Source: Chloroflexota bacterium (GTDB lineage Bacteria; Chloroflexota; Limnocylindria; Limnocylindrales; CSP1-4). From it: DNA of 64,000 nucleotides. Below the pieces are notes generated by a model. The model had not been told where the DNA came from. It saw only the letters and a program-made list of their open reading frames with translations, and searched no databases. Position 1 is the stretch's first letter; the number at the start of each line of letters is the position of its first letter. A program made the translations under genes and the position numbers. This document shows positions 56,109 to 64,000 of the stretch, in pieces. The stretch spans positions 1 to 64,000 of the forward strand of contig JACPOS010000019.1 of the NCBI GenBank assembly GCA_016191395.1. Reading direction: 5' to 3'.

Positions 56109-56294
56109 TTGGCAGAAGTTCGAGTGGGTGAGAACGAGACGTTCGAGAGCGCCCTGCGCCGCTTCAACAAGAAGATCCAGCAATCGGGCATCCTCGCCGA
56201 GGCTCGCCGTCGCGAGCACTACGAGAAGCCGAGCGTGAAGCGGAAGCGCAAGGAAGCAAAGCGCAAGAAGAACGCACGGACGCCGCAGGGCTAG
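56109..56294 (+). CDS. rpsU: Ribosomal protein S21
   Basis: A 61-residue small-subunit protein. [21 protein letters not shown] followed by [23 protein letters not shown] is the full S21 pattern. GAGGAGG at 56091-56097 points to the TTG at 56109 (spacing 11). The in-frame GTG at 56097 lies inside the ribosome site itself. It heads the group rpsU, yqeY-like, pgpH that continues to mfd. Confidence 0.95.
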   Translation: MAEVRVGENETFESALRRFNKKIQQSGILAEARRREHYEKPSVKRKRKEAKRKKNARTPQG

Positions 56295-56346
56295 TCCCGA
56301 TCGGGACCCAGCGCCACGGCGGCCCCGCCCGCAGGTGCCGACACCG

Positions 56347-56811
56347 GTGACCCTCCGAGAGCGAATGCAGGCAGAGATCACGGCCGCGATGCGGTCGGGC
56401 GACTCGCTGCGCCGCGACACGCTCCGCATGGCCGAGAGCAACATCTACAACGGCGAGAAGCGCGATCGCCGGACCTATTCCGATGACGACGTCGCGGGCG
56501 TGCTCGCGCGCGAGGTCAAGACCCGGCGCGAGTCCGTCGAGGCGTTCCGCAAGGGGAGCCGCGAGGACCTCGCCGCGAAGGAAGAGGCGGAGATTGCCAT
56601 CCTCGCCGCGTTCCTGCCGGAGCAGCTGTCCGCCGACCAGATCGCGGCGCTCGTCGCCGAGGCGATGGCGGCCACCGGCGCCGCCGGGCCTCGCGACATG
56701 GGCAAGGTCATGGGCTGGCTGGCACCTCGCACCAGGGGCAGGGCGGACGGGCGGCTCGTGAGCCAGGCCGTGGGGCAGGCGCTCGCCGCGGCCGCCGGTG
56801 GGGCATCGTGA
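56347..56811 (+). CDS. YqeY/GatB-like tRNA amidotransferase-domain protein
   Basis: A 154-residue protein of the YqeY family, related to the C-terminal helical domain of GatB and found in most bacteria. The GTG at 56347 gives VTLRERMQAEITAAMRSGD, the usual N-terminus; a GTG at 56335 would add four residues. RDTLRMAESNIYNGEKRDR, SREDLAAKEEAEIAILAAFLPEQLS and MGKVMGWLAP are typical. Its exact role in tRNA-dependent amidation or elsewhere is unknown. It overlaps pgpH by GTGA. Confidence 0.9.
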   Translation: MTLRERMQAEITAAMRSGDSLRRDTLRMAESNIYNGEKRDRRTYSDDDVAGVLAREVKTRRESVEAFRKGSREDLAAKEEAEIAILAAFLPEQLSADQIAALVAEAMAATGAAGPRDMGKVMGWLAPRTRGRADGRLVSQAVGQALAAAAGGAS

Positions 56812-58976
56812 CGACACCCGTCGCCGCCGGCGCGGATCGGCGTCGCATCCCGGACCGGCGCGAGGTCCTGCGGCTCATCGTTGCCGCGGCCTCGCTCATG
56901 ATCGTGATGACGCTCACGCTTGGCCTGGACCTGTCGCCCGGCCTCGACCTGAAGGTCGGCGACCTCTCCCCGGGCGACATCAAGGCTCCGCGAGCACTGA
57001 CCTTCACCAACGAGATCCTCACGGGCGAGGCCCGCGAGGCGGCGCGCCAGGCGGTCACGCCCAAGTACGACTACACGTCCGAGCGCGCGATCACCATCGC
57101 GGCGGCGCAGCTGGCCGCCTTCACGAGGCAGGTATCGCCGCTCGACACGGCGTTTGCCCCTGCGACGTCGGCCGCACAGCGACAGGCGCTGCTCGATGCC
57201 GTCCTCCCGGGCCTGTCCAACGCCGCCCGCACCGTCCTCCAGACCATGGCGCCCGCGCGCTGGGCGCCGCTCCGCTCCGAGGCTGCGCGCGTCCTGGACA
57301 TCACCGAGCGCGATGAGCTGCGCGATACCGAGGTCGCCCAGGCCCGCGAGCGGCTGTCCGCCCAGATGGCCGGGGAGCTCTCGGACGGCGAGCGGACGCT
57401 GGCCGCCGAGCTGATCGCGCCGCTCCTCGTGCCGAACAGCTCGTTCAGCGCCGACCTGACGCAGCAGGAGCGCGATCGCCAGGCAGCGGCGGTGCCGCCG
57501 GTCGTCGAGAACATCGTCCAGGGCGAGGTGATCGTCCGCGGCGGCACCAAGATCACCCAGGTGGACCTGGCGCGCATCCGCGCCCTGGGCCTGGACGTTC
57601 GCCAGCCGGACATCGCCGCGTTCGGGGGCTGGCTGCTCCTGTCCGGCCTGCTCGTTGCGATGCTCATCGCCTGGCTGCGCATGTTCCGGCCCGAGTACTG
57701 GCACCGGAACAACGTCGTGCTCCTGCTGTGGCTGCTGATCGCGGTCGCGACGCTCGCGCTCCAGCTCACCCAGGGACGCGCGGCGCTGCCGTTCATCCTG
57801 CCGGTCGCCGCAGTCGGGCTGCTGGTGACGGTCCTCCTGGATGCCGAGACGGCCATCGTCGTCACCGCGATCGTCGCGATCGTGACCGGCGCCGTGAACG
57901 GGCCGTCGCTGGAGCTCGGGAGCTACGCGATGCTCGGTGGCCTTGCCGGGATCCTCGCGATCCGGCGCGGCGACCGCCTCCAGACGTTCATCCAGGCCGG
58001 CGCGGCGATCTTCGTCGTGCAGGCGGTGGTTGTCACCGCGTTCTCGCTGCTCGGCGAGCGCGACCTCACCGGCGTCGTCCAGCTGATCGGCGCCGCGGCG
58101 ATCTCGGCCGGCGGCGCCGCGGTCGCGGCGGTCGGCTCATTCGCGGTGCTCGGGAACGTGTTCGGCCTCCTGACGGTCTTCCAGCTGCTGGAGCTCGCGA
58201 ATCCGTCGCAGACGCTCCTCCGGCGACTGCTCGTGGAGACGCCCGGGACGTACCACCACGCGCTGATGGTCGGCAACCTGGCTGAGCGCGCCGCGGAGAC
58301 GATCGGTGCGGATCCGCTGATCACCCGCGTCGCCGCGTACTACCACGACGTGGGCAAACTCGCGAACCCCGTCGCGTTCATCGAGAACCAGTCAGGCGGC
58401 GAGAACGTCCACGACATGCTGGATCCCGAGGAGTCGGCGGCGATCCTGAAGCAGCACGTCGCCGACGGCATCGACGTCGCGTACCAGTCGCGGCTGCCGA
58501 AGGCGCTCATCGCGTTCATCCCGCAGCACCACGGCACCGCGGTGATGGGCTACTTCTACGGCAAGGCGCGCGAGGAAGCAGCCGCGCCGTACGGCGGCCT
58601 GGACACCGAGGAGGGCCGCCGCGCTGCCGACGCGGTCGACGTTCGCAAGTATCGCCATGCCGGGCCCAAGCCACAGTCGCGCGAGGCGGCCCTCCTCATG
58701 CTCGCCGACGGCGTCGAGGCGTCCGTGCGGTCTCTCTCGTCGCGGGACGAGGGCGCGATCCGCTCGATGGTCGCCCGGATCATCAGCGACCGGATGGAGG
58801 ACGGCCAGTTCGACGAGTGCGACCTCACGCTTCGCGACATCAGCCGCGCGCAGGAGGCGTTCGTCCAGCAGCTGCTGGGCATGTACCACCAGCGCGTCGC
58901 CTACCCATCCAGCAAGGTCGTGGAGATCGAGTCACGCCGATCCGCCGGCGGCGCGGGCGGCGGTACGCCGGCATGA
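56808..58976 (+). CDS. pgpH: 7TM-HD cyclic-di-AMP phosphodiesterase, PgpH type
   Basis: 722 residues. A first helix near 22-38 (RLIVAAASLMIVMTL) is followed by an extracytoplasmic domain of about 230 residues (7TMR-HDED type, with GDLSPGDIKAPRALTFTNE). A block of seven helices spans about 270-480. The cytoplasmic HD domain follows: PGTYHHALMVGNLAERAAE, YYHDVGKL (His513, Asp514), HHGTAVMGYFY and LMLADGVEASVRS. This is the layout of PgpH, which degrades c-di-AMP; its signal is sensed by the outer domain. Length is normal. Confidence 0.92.
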   Translation: MTTPVAAGADRRRIPDRREVLRLIVAAASLMIVMTLTLGLDLSPGLDLKVGDLSPGDIKAPRALTFTNEILTGEAREAARQAVTPKYDYTSERAITIAAAQLAAFTRQVSPLDTAFAPATSAAQRQALLDAVLPGLSNAARTVLQTMAPARWAPLRSEAARVLDITERDELRDTEVAQARERLSAQMAGELSDGERTLAAELIAPLLVPNSSFSADLTQQERDRQAAAVPPVVENIVQGEVIVRGGTKITQVDLARIRALGLDVRQPDIAAFGGWLLLSGLLVAMLIAWLRMFRPEYWHRNNVVLLLWLLIAVATLALQLTQGRAALPFILPVAAVGLLVTVLLDAETAIVVTAIVAIVTGAVNGPSLELGSYAMLGGLAGILAIRRGDRLQTFIQAGAAIFVVQAVVVTAFSLLGERDLTGVVQLIGAAAISAGGAAVAAVGSFAVLGNVFGLLTVFQLLELANPSQTLLRRLLVETPGTYHHALMVGNLAERAAETIGADPLITRVAAYYHDVGKLANPVAFIENQSGGENVHDMLDPEESAAILKQHVADGIDVAYQSRLPKALIAFIPQHHGTAVMGYFYGKAREEAAAPYGGLDTEEGRRAADAVDVRKYRHAGPKPQSREAALLMLADGVEASVRSLSSRDEGAIRSMVARIISDRMEDGQFDECDLTLRDISRAQEAFVQQLLGMYHQRVAYPSSKVVEIESRRSAGGAGGGTPA

Positions 58977-58999
58977 GCTCGCGCTGACCGAGGGACAGA

Positions 59000-59554
59000 A
59001 TGAGCGGTTCGAGCAGCGGCAAGGGCAAGGTGGTCGTGAATCGGGCGATGTCGATCGACGGCTTCATCGCCGGGCCCGGCGACGCGATGGACTGGATCGG
59101 CGAGCTCGTGCCGAAGGATGTCCTCGCCGAGGTCGCCACCGCGACGGGCGCGATGCTCGTCGGTCGGCGGACCTGGGATGTCGGCGACAGGATGGAGGCC
59201 GAGGAGCCAGGGAGCGTGGACTATCCCTTCACCGGACCGATGTTCCTGCTCACCCATCGGCCGCTGGACCCGCCCGACCCGGGCGTCACGATCCTCAGCG
59301 GCGACATCGGGGACGCGGTCGCGACCGCACTCGACGCTGCCGGCGGCAAGGACCTGGAGCTCCTCGGTGCGGACGTGGCTGCCCAGGCCCTCCGGCGAGG
59401 GCTCGTGGACGAGATCCTGGTGTACCTGCTGCCGATCGTGCTCGGCGACGGCATCGGCTTCTCTCCGGCGGGCAGCGCCACGGTGGACCTGGAGCTGATC
59501 GACACCAGGCAGGCAGGGCCCGTCACGTTGCTGCGGTTCCGCGTCCGGCGGTGA
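59000..59554 (+). CDS. Dihydrofolate reductase-fold (RibD C-terminal-like) protein
   Basis: 184 residues. KVVVNRAMSIDGFIAGPGDAMDWI is the start of the RibD_C/DHFR-like fold, with VGRRTWDVGDRM and LELLGADVAAQALRRGLVDEILVYLLPIVLGDG. Such proteins use NADPH, but the substrate is rarely known. It sits between pgpH and ybeY, two genes usually adjacent, and overlaps ybeY by GTGA, so it looks like an insertion into the conserved block that became coupled. Confidence 0.87.
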   Translation: MSGSSSGKGKVVVNRAMSIDGFIAGPGDAMDWIGELVPKDVLAEVATATGAMLVGRRTWDVGDRMEAEEPGSVDYPFTGPMFLLTHRPLDPPDPGVTILSGDIGDAVATALDAAGGKDLELLGADVAAQALRRGLVDEILVYLLPIVLGDGIGFSPAGSATVDLELIDTRQAGPVTLLRFRVRR

Positions 59555-60072
59555 CCGATGCGACCCGTCGAACGATCTACCTTCGGCCGTGGCGGATCGA
59601 CATCGTCCGTCTGCCCGGGGTTGCGTCGCCGCTCCCGGCGAGCCTGATCGCACGGGCCACCGTGGCGGCGCTGGAGGCGGCCGCGGCGCCCGAACCGGGT
59701 TCGGTCACCGTCGTCCTCGCCGACGACGAGGAGCTAGCGGACCTGAACCTCGAGCACATGGGCCACGAGGGTCCCACCGATGTCCTGTCGTTCCCGATGC
59801 TGGAGCCCGGTGCATTTCGTGGCCGCGGAACGCGGGTCGTCAAGCGGATCCACATCGGCGACATCGCGATCTCGGTGGAACGCGCCATCGAACAGGCCGT
59901 CGAAGGCCGAGGCGGGCACACCGGCGACGTGCGCTGGTCACCGGCCGACGAGATGCGGCTCCTGGTGACTCACGGCACGCTCCACCTCTGCGGCCGGGAC
60001 CATGAGGAGCCCGCCGACGAGGTGGCGATGCGGGCACTCGAACGGGATCTGCTGGCGGTCAAGGCGACATGA
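59551..60072 (+). CDS. ybeY: Endoribonuclease YbeY
   Basis: A 173-residue enzyme for 16S rRNA maturation and ribosome quality control. The metal site HGTLHLCGRDHEE gives His141, His145 and His151, matching the YbeY pattern HGxLHLxGxDH. LADDEELADLNLEHMG, GPTDVLSFPM and LGDI-like HIGDIAIS are conserved. The length is slightly longer at the N-terminus. It overlaps the next small lipoprotein gene (ATGA). Confidence 0.94.
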   Translation: MTDATRRTIYLRPWRIDIVRLPGVASPLPASLIARATVAALEAAAAPEPGSVTVVLADDEELADLNLEHMGHEGPTDVLSFPMLEPGAFRGRGTRVVKRIHIGDIAISVERAIEQAVEGRGGHTGDVRWSPADEMRLLVTHGTLHLCGRDHEEPADEVAMRALERDLLAVKAT

Positions 60073-60473
60073 AGCGAGCGGTGCTCGTGGCCGCGCTGGT
60101 CATCATCGGCTGCGTCCAGCGGACGCCGGACGTGACCATCTGGCCGGGGCTGCACCCGAAGTTGACGCCGGCGGCCGCCGAACTCCTCGCCCGCGACGCG
60201 ATCGCAGCGCAGATCCATGTCTCGATCGGGCGCAGCGACCCGCCTGACGCCGTGGCTATCTCGGCAATCCCCGGTGGGCCGACGGTCGGCGGCTATCTCG
60301 CCGGCGTGTCCTGGATCGTCGAACTGCGCGGAGAGTTCATCCTGGAAACCGGCCGGCCCTCTCTGAGAAACATCCAAACCGCGCCCGCCGGGGCGTTCCG
60401 GCTCGCCTCCGGCGTCAAGGTGCATATCTCGGACGACGACGGGAGTGTCATTTCGGTGGACTTCGAGGACTGA
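60069..60473 (+). CDS. Small putative lipoprotein in the ybeY-pth operon
   Basis: 134 residues. A short signal (KRAVLVAALVIIGC) ends in a lipobox. The mature part contains LTPAAAELLARDAIAAQI and VSWIVELRGEFILETG, and ends in GVKVHISDDDGSVISVDFED, similar to PepSY-like or small beta-sheet domains of secreted proteins. It lies between two conserved translation genes and is coupled to ybeY, so it appears to be a later addition. Function unknown. Confidence 0.65.
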   Translation: MKRAVLVAALVIIGCVQRTPDVTIWPGLHPKLTPAAAELLARDAIAAQIHVSIGRSDPPDAVAISAIPGGPTVGGYLAGVSWIVELRGEFILETGRPSLRNIQTAPAGAFRLASGVKVHISDDDGSVISVDFED

Positions 60474-60491
60474 GCGCACCTCGGGGGTACC

Positions 60492-61256
60492 ATGACCGCG
60501 AGCCCCGGACACCCGTCCCGGGGCCGTTCGGCGTGCTCGCGTGGTGAGGTAGACGAGATCAACAAGATCGTGGTGGGGCTCGGGAACCCCGGCGAGCCGT
60601 ACCGGCAGACGCGACACAACGTCGGCTGGATGGTGCTGGACCGCCTCGCGGATCGGGCGGGCTGGGGCGGCAAGGGCCGCAGTCGTGACGCGTCGACCAT
60701 CGTCGGCGGGCGCTTCCGCAGCCTGGACCTGCTGCTCGTGAAGCCCCAGACATACATGAACGAGTCGGGCATCGCCGTGCGCAAGGTGCTCGCGCGCGAC
60801 CGCGCGCCGCTCACCGAGATGCTCGTCGTGGTCGATGACTTCGCGCTGCCGTTCGGCAAGCTGCGCTTCCGCGAGGGCGGGGGACCGGGCGGCCACAACG
60901 GCCTGCGCTCGATCATCGGCGAGCTGGAGTCCGAGGCGTTCAGCCGCCTGCGCGTCGGCATCGGCGCGCCGAACGACCGGTTCATCGACCACGTGCTCAC
61001 GAAGTTCGAGCCCGACGAGCGCCAGCGGCTCGACGAGCTGCTGGACGCCGCCGCGGACGCGGTGGAGGCGTGGGCGCGCGAGGGCACGAACAAGGCCGCG
61101 ACGCGCTTCAACGCGTTCGAGCTGCGCCCCGCAGACCGGGACCTGGTCGCGCCCCCGGGCGCGGTCGATGGGCCCGCAGGCGCGGACGGGATCCGGCGCA
61201 CGAAGACCGGCTGGCGAAAGATCCGCGCGAAGATCGAGGGGTCGGAGGGGCCGTGA
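60492..61256 (+). CDS. pth: Peptidyl-tRNA hydrolase
   Basis: 254 residues as taken; conserved sequence begins at residue 23 (INKIVVGLGNPGEPY). The catalytic His is His42 in RQTRHNVGW. YMNESGIAVRK, VVVDDFALPFGKLRFREGGGPGGHNGLRSI and RVGIGAPNDRFIDHVLTKF are standard. The N-terminal extension of 22 residues is unusual; the true start could be internal at the GTG at 60570, but no ribosome site supports it. A C-terminal extension of about 40 residues (PGAVDGPAGADG...) is also present. It overlaps mfd by GTGA. Confidence 0.9.
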   Translation: MTASPGHPSRGRSACSRGEVDEINKIVVGLGNPGEPYRQTRHNVGWMVLDRLADRAGWGGKGRSRDASTIVGGRFRSLDLLLVKPQTYMNESGIAVRKVLARDRAPLTEMLVVVDDFALPFGKLRFREGGGPGGHNGLRSIIGELESEAFSRLRVGIGAPNDRFIDHVLTKFEPDERQRLDELLDAAADAVEAWAREGTNKAATRFNAFELRPADRDLVAPPGAVDGPAGADGIRRTKTGWRKIRAKIEGSEGP

Positions 61257-64000
61257 GCGGCCCAACCTCGCTGCGCGGCCGCAAGGGCTGGGAGCGACGG
61301 AACGCGGAGCTGGACGAGGCGGCGCCGGCGCCGGCCCGGAAGCCGGTCGCACCGGAGGCCGATCCAAGCGTCCGTTCGATGGCGCAGCCCAGGGTTCCGG
61401 CCCCGGGTCGAGCGAGCGCCCCGGCGCGTCCCGGCCCCGGCCGGCGACTCCCGAATCTCGCGGGATTGCCGCCCCTGCTGGCGGGCTCCGGCGCGTTCGG
61501 GACGCTGCGCGAGCGACTCGGGCCGATGGCGGCCCCGTCATCCAACGCCGGGCGCCACGCCGGCATCACCTCCGTGCCGCATGGCGCGAAGAGCTATCTC
61601 GCGGCGGCCCTCGCGCTCGTCGGGGACGAGCGGATCTGCTGGGTCGCCCGTGATTCGGAGATCGGGGATCGCGTCGCGGAGGAGCTGGCGGCGTGGGTCG
61701 GCGACCCCGCGGCGGTCGCGGTCCTGGAGCCCCGAACGGCCCTGGCGTACGAGCGGAGCGAGCTTGTCGCCGACGAGACGGCGGCGCGCGTCGCTGCGCT
61801 CGCGGCTTGGCGAAGCGGCCGCGCGCGGATCCTCGTCGCGAGCGTCCAGGCGCTGATCCAGCACACGATCGCGCCGGCGGATCTCCCGGAGCAGCCGCTG
61901 GAGCTCAGGGTGGGGGCCCGCGTCGCGCAGGGCGCGCTGCTCCGCGAGCTGCTTGCGCTCGGCTACTCGCCGGTCCTCGAGGTTGCCGGCCGTGGCGAGT
62001 TCGCGCGCCGCGGCGGCATCGTCGACGTGTTCCCGCCCTCGGCGGACCTGCCGGTCCGGATCGAATCGTTCGGGGACGAGATCGATTCGCTCCGGGCGTT
62101 CGACCCAACCGACCAGCGCACCACGGGGAAGGTCGAGCGGGTCATGCTGCTGCCCGCCTCCGAGTTCCTCGTGCCCGAGGACGGTCCTGACGGCCTTCGC
62201 GCGCGTCTCGGCGCAATGGCGAAGCGGCTGCCCGAGCGGCTGGCGCATGACCTCGAGCGGCTGCTCGGCCCCGACGCCGGGCCGCATCACGAGGCGACCG
62301 GCGGCTCCCGCGGAGAATCTCGCGCCGCGGCCGTCGGCGACGCGGCAGAGATCTGGGCGCCGCTGCTCGCGCTCTCCACAGCCCTCGACCACCTGCCGCC
62401 GGAGACGCTGTTCGTGCTCGACGAGCCGGGTGACCTCGGCGAGGCAGGAGAGTTCCTGTGGCGCCAGGCAGACGAGCGCCGCGCCGACCTGCTTGCCTCG
62501 AACGAGCTGCCGAAGGATTGGCCGCCCACGCTCCTCCCGCCCCGCGACTGGAAGCGCCGGATGCTCGGCGCGCGCACCCTGGAGCTGACCTGGGAATCCG
62601 AGGCGGGCGACGCGATCGCCGGCGGTGGCAAGTCATCAGGCGACCTGTTCGGCTGGCGCGAGCCGCAGCTCCCGCCGGGGCGCGGCGCCAGGATCGCCGA
62701 GGCCGTCGAGCGCTGGCGCGCCGAGGACGGGACGAAGGGGGCGGCCCAGCCGCGGATCGTGATCGCCTCGGACCAGGCTCCCCGTCTCGCCGAGGTCCTG
62801 GAGGAAGCCGGATTGCCGGCGGGCGTCACCAATGCCGTCGCCGAGGCGCCGCCGCCGGGCACGGTGACCGTCGTCGATCGGAGCCTCAACGGCGGGTTCA
62901 CCGGCGGCCCCGACGGGATCGTGTTCGTCACGGACCGCGAGCTGTTCGGCAACGTGCGGGTCCGGCGGCCCAAGGCCATGCGTCGGGTGGTGCCGCGCGA
63001 CATCCTCGAGCGGCTGACCGCAGGGGACCTCGTCGTCCACATCGATCACGGCGTCGCCCGCTACGAGCGGATGCTGCGCCGGAGCAGCGGCATGGGGGAC
63101 GAGCGCGATTTCCTCGAGCTCGCCTTCCAGGGGCAGGACCGGATCTTCGTGCCGGTGGAGCAGATCGGCCGCATCTCGCGCTACTCGGGCGGCGAGAACC
63201 CGACCCTCTCGAAGCTCGGCGGCACGGAGTGGCTGCGCACGAAGGCGCGCGTCAAGAAGGCCGTCGCGGACCTCGCCGAGGAGCTGCTCGCGCTGTACGC
63301 GGCACGCGCCTCCGCGCCGGGCCACGCCTACCCGGACGACACCCCGTGGCAGGGCGAGATGGAGGCCGCGTTCCCGTACGAGGAGACGGTTGACCAGCTC
63401 CGCGCCGCGAACGAGGTCAAGCACGACATGGAGGCGATCCGGCCGATGGATCGCCTCGTCGTTGGCGACGTGGGCTACGGCAAGACCGAGGTCGCGATCC
63501 GCGCCGCGTTCAAGGCAACCCAGGACGGCAAGCAGGTGGCGGTGCTCGTGCCCACGACGGTCCTCGCTGCCCAGCACTACGCGACATTCGGGGCAAGGTT
63601 CGGGCCGTTCCCCGTCAAGGTCGCCCTGCTCTCGCGGTTCGTCCCCAAGGCGGAGCAGGAGAAGGCGGTGCAGGGGCTCGCCGACGGCTCGGTGGACCTC
63701 GTCATCGGGACGCACCGACTGCTGTCGCGCGACGTCCGGTTCAAGGACCTGGGCCTGGTCGTCGTCGACGAGGAGCAGCGCTTCGGTGTTGCGGCGAAGG
63801 AGCGGCTCAAGCAGCTCAAGCGCGAGGTGGACGTCCTGACGCTGTCGGCGACGCCCATTCCGCGGACGCTCAACCTGGCGCTCGCGGGCGTGCGCGACAT
63901 GAGCGTGATCGAGACGCCGCCGGAGGACCGGCTGCCGATCCAGACGCGCGTCGCGGAGGCGTCAGCCGGGCTGGTCCGGGACGCGATCCTGCGCGAGCTC
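61253..64000 (+). CDS. mfd: Transcription-repair coupling factor Mfd, truncated by the window end
   Basis: 916 codons are present and the frame is open to the window edge. An Ala/Pro-rich N-terminus is followed by UvrB-homology modules (PHGAKSYLAAALALVGDERICWVAR, FARRGGIVDVFPPSADLPVRIESFGDEIDSLR). The CarD-like RNA polymerase interaction domain comes next (DLVVHIDHGVARYERMLRR). The translocase begins with motif I GDVGYGKT (738-745), then Walker B VVVDEEQRFG and LSATPIPRTLNLAL. Mfd removes stalled RNA polymerase and recruits UvrA. The missing part is motifs IV-VI and the C-terminus. Confidence 0.95.
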   Translation, partial: MSGPTSLRGRKGWERRNAELDEAAPAPARKPVAPEADPSVRSMAQPRVPAPGRASAPARPGPGRRLPNLAGLPPLLAGSGAFGTLRERLGPMAAPSSNAGRHAGITSVPHGAKSYLAAALALVGDERICWVARDSEIGDRVAEELAAWVGDPAAVAVLEPRTALAYERSELVADETAARVAALAAWRSGRARILVASVQALIQHTIAPADLPEQPLELRVGARVAQGALLRELLALGYSPVLEVAGRGEFARRGGIVDVFPPSADLPVRIESFGDEIDSLRAFDPTDQRTTGKVERVMLLPASEFLVPEDGPDGLRARLGAMAKRLPERLAHDLERLLGPDAGPHHEATGGSRGESRAAAVGDAAEIWAPLLALSTALDHLPPETLFVLDEPGDLGEAGEFLWRQADERRADLLASNELPKDWPPTLLPPRDWKRRMLGARTLELTWESEAGDAIAGGGKSSGDLFGWREPQLPPGRGARIAEAVERWRAEDGTKGAAQPRIVIASDQAPRLAEVLEEAGLPAGVTNAVAEAPPPGTVTVVDRSLNGGFTGGPDGIVFVTDRELFGNVRVRRPKAMRRVVPRDILERLTAGDLVVHIDHGVARYERMLRRSSGMGDERDFLELAFQGQDRIFVPVEQIGRISRYSGGENPTLSKLGGTEWLRTKARVKKAVADLAEELLALYAARASAPGHAYPDDTPWQGEMEAAFPYEETVDQLRAANEVKHDMEAIRPMDRLVVGDVGYGKTEVAIRAAFKATQDGKQVAVLVPTTVLAAQHYATFGARFGPFPVKVALLSRFVPKAEQEKAVQGLADGSVDLVIGTHRLLSRDVRFKDLGLVVVDEEQRFGVAAKERLKQLKREVDVLTLSATPIPRTLNLALAGVRDMSVIETPPEDRLPIQTRVAEASAGLVRDAILREL

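Overview
The window is about 70% G+C chromosomal DNA, densely coding on both strands, with many ATGA/GTGA gene overlaps. Gene content points to Chloroflexota, perhaps a Limnocylindria-like soil or freshwater lineage. The heat-shock operon is CIRCE-hrcA-grpE-dnaK rather than the actinobacterial HspR type. SOS boxes are of the GAACNNNNGTTC type. A PgpH-type 7TM-HD c-di-AMP phosphodiesterase, DUF5679 and Pro/Thr-rich lipoproteins are also present. The phylum call is inference from gene content, not from a marker-gene tree.

Layout. 1-182: the end of an IS. 184-3500: a secreted protein, a YgjP-type metallopeptidase, a DUF11-like surface protein, and tRNA-Tyr and tRNA-Ala. 3.5-11.3 kb: an SOS-controlled mutasome (imuA, imuB, a DUF6504-like gene, dnaE2) with two LexA boxes and a possible divergent 39-aa membrane peptide. 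11.3-18.3 kb: secreted beta-propeller lipoproteins, a membrane protein and a 1171-aa lamin-tail/OB-fold surface protein. 18.4-24.8 kb: uridine phosphorylase, a DUF5679 ribbon, then a glycolytic run (ROK sugar kinase, gap, pgk, eno). 24.9-27.7 kb: two tandem paralogous ECF sigma/membrane-protein pairs. 27.8-31.4 kb: ribosomal protein S20 with a long Ala/Lys tail, a DinB-fold protein, an EamA transporter, a SnoaL-like protein and a lactonase-type metallo-beta-lactamase. 31.4-39.2 kb: lepA, a CPBP protein, hemW, hrcA, grpE, dnaK. 39.4-46.9 kb: an HTH/PD-(D/E)XK protein, a LuxR-TPR regulator, small secreted proteins, an ABC-2 exporter and a family 5 uracil-DNA glycosylase. 46.9-56 kb: a polysaccharide deacetylase, dnaJ, prmA, a HIT protein, an acyl-CoA synthetase, an epimerase, a second HTH/PD-(D/E)XK protein and a hydrolase. 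56.1-64 kb: rpsU, yqeY-like, pgpH, a DHFR-like gene, ybeY, a lipoprotein, pth and mfd (cut by the window end).

The most interesting signals are: two collinear HTH/PD-(D/E)XK paralogues of unknown role; an intergenic repeat family with inverted ends at three loci; the SOS mutasome with an unusually large DnaE2, an Arg-substituted Walker A in ImuA and a long imuA/imuB overlap; a decayed second copy of the lepA start flanking an inserted lactonase gene; the S20 tail; and many -10 elements lying 6-10 nt before start codons, suggesting common leaderless transcription. No CRISPR array, prophage or rRNA was seen.
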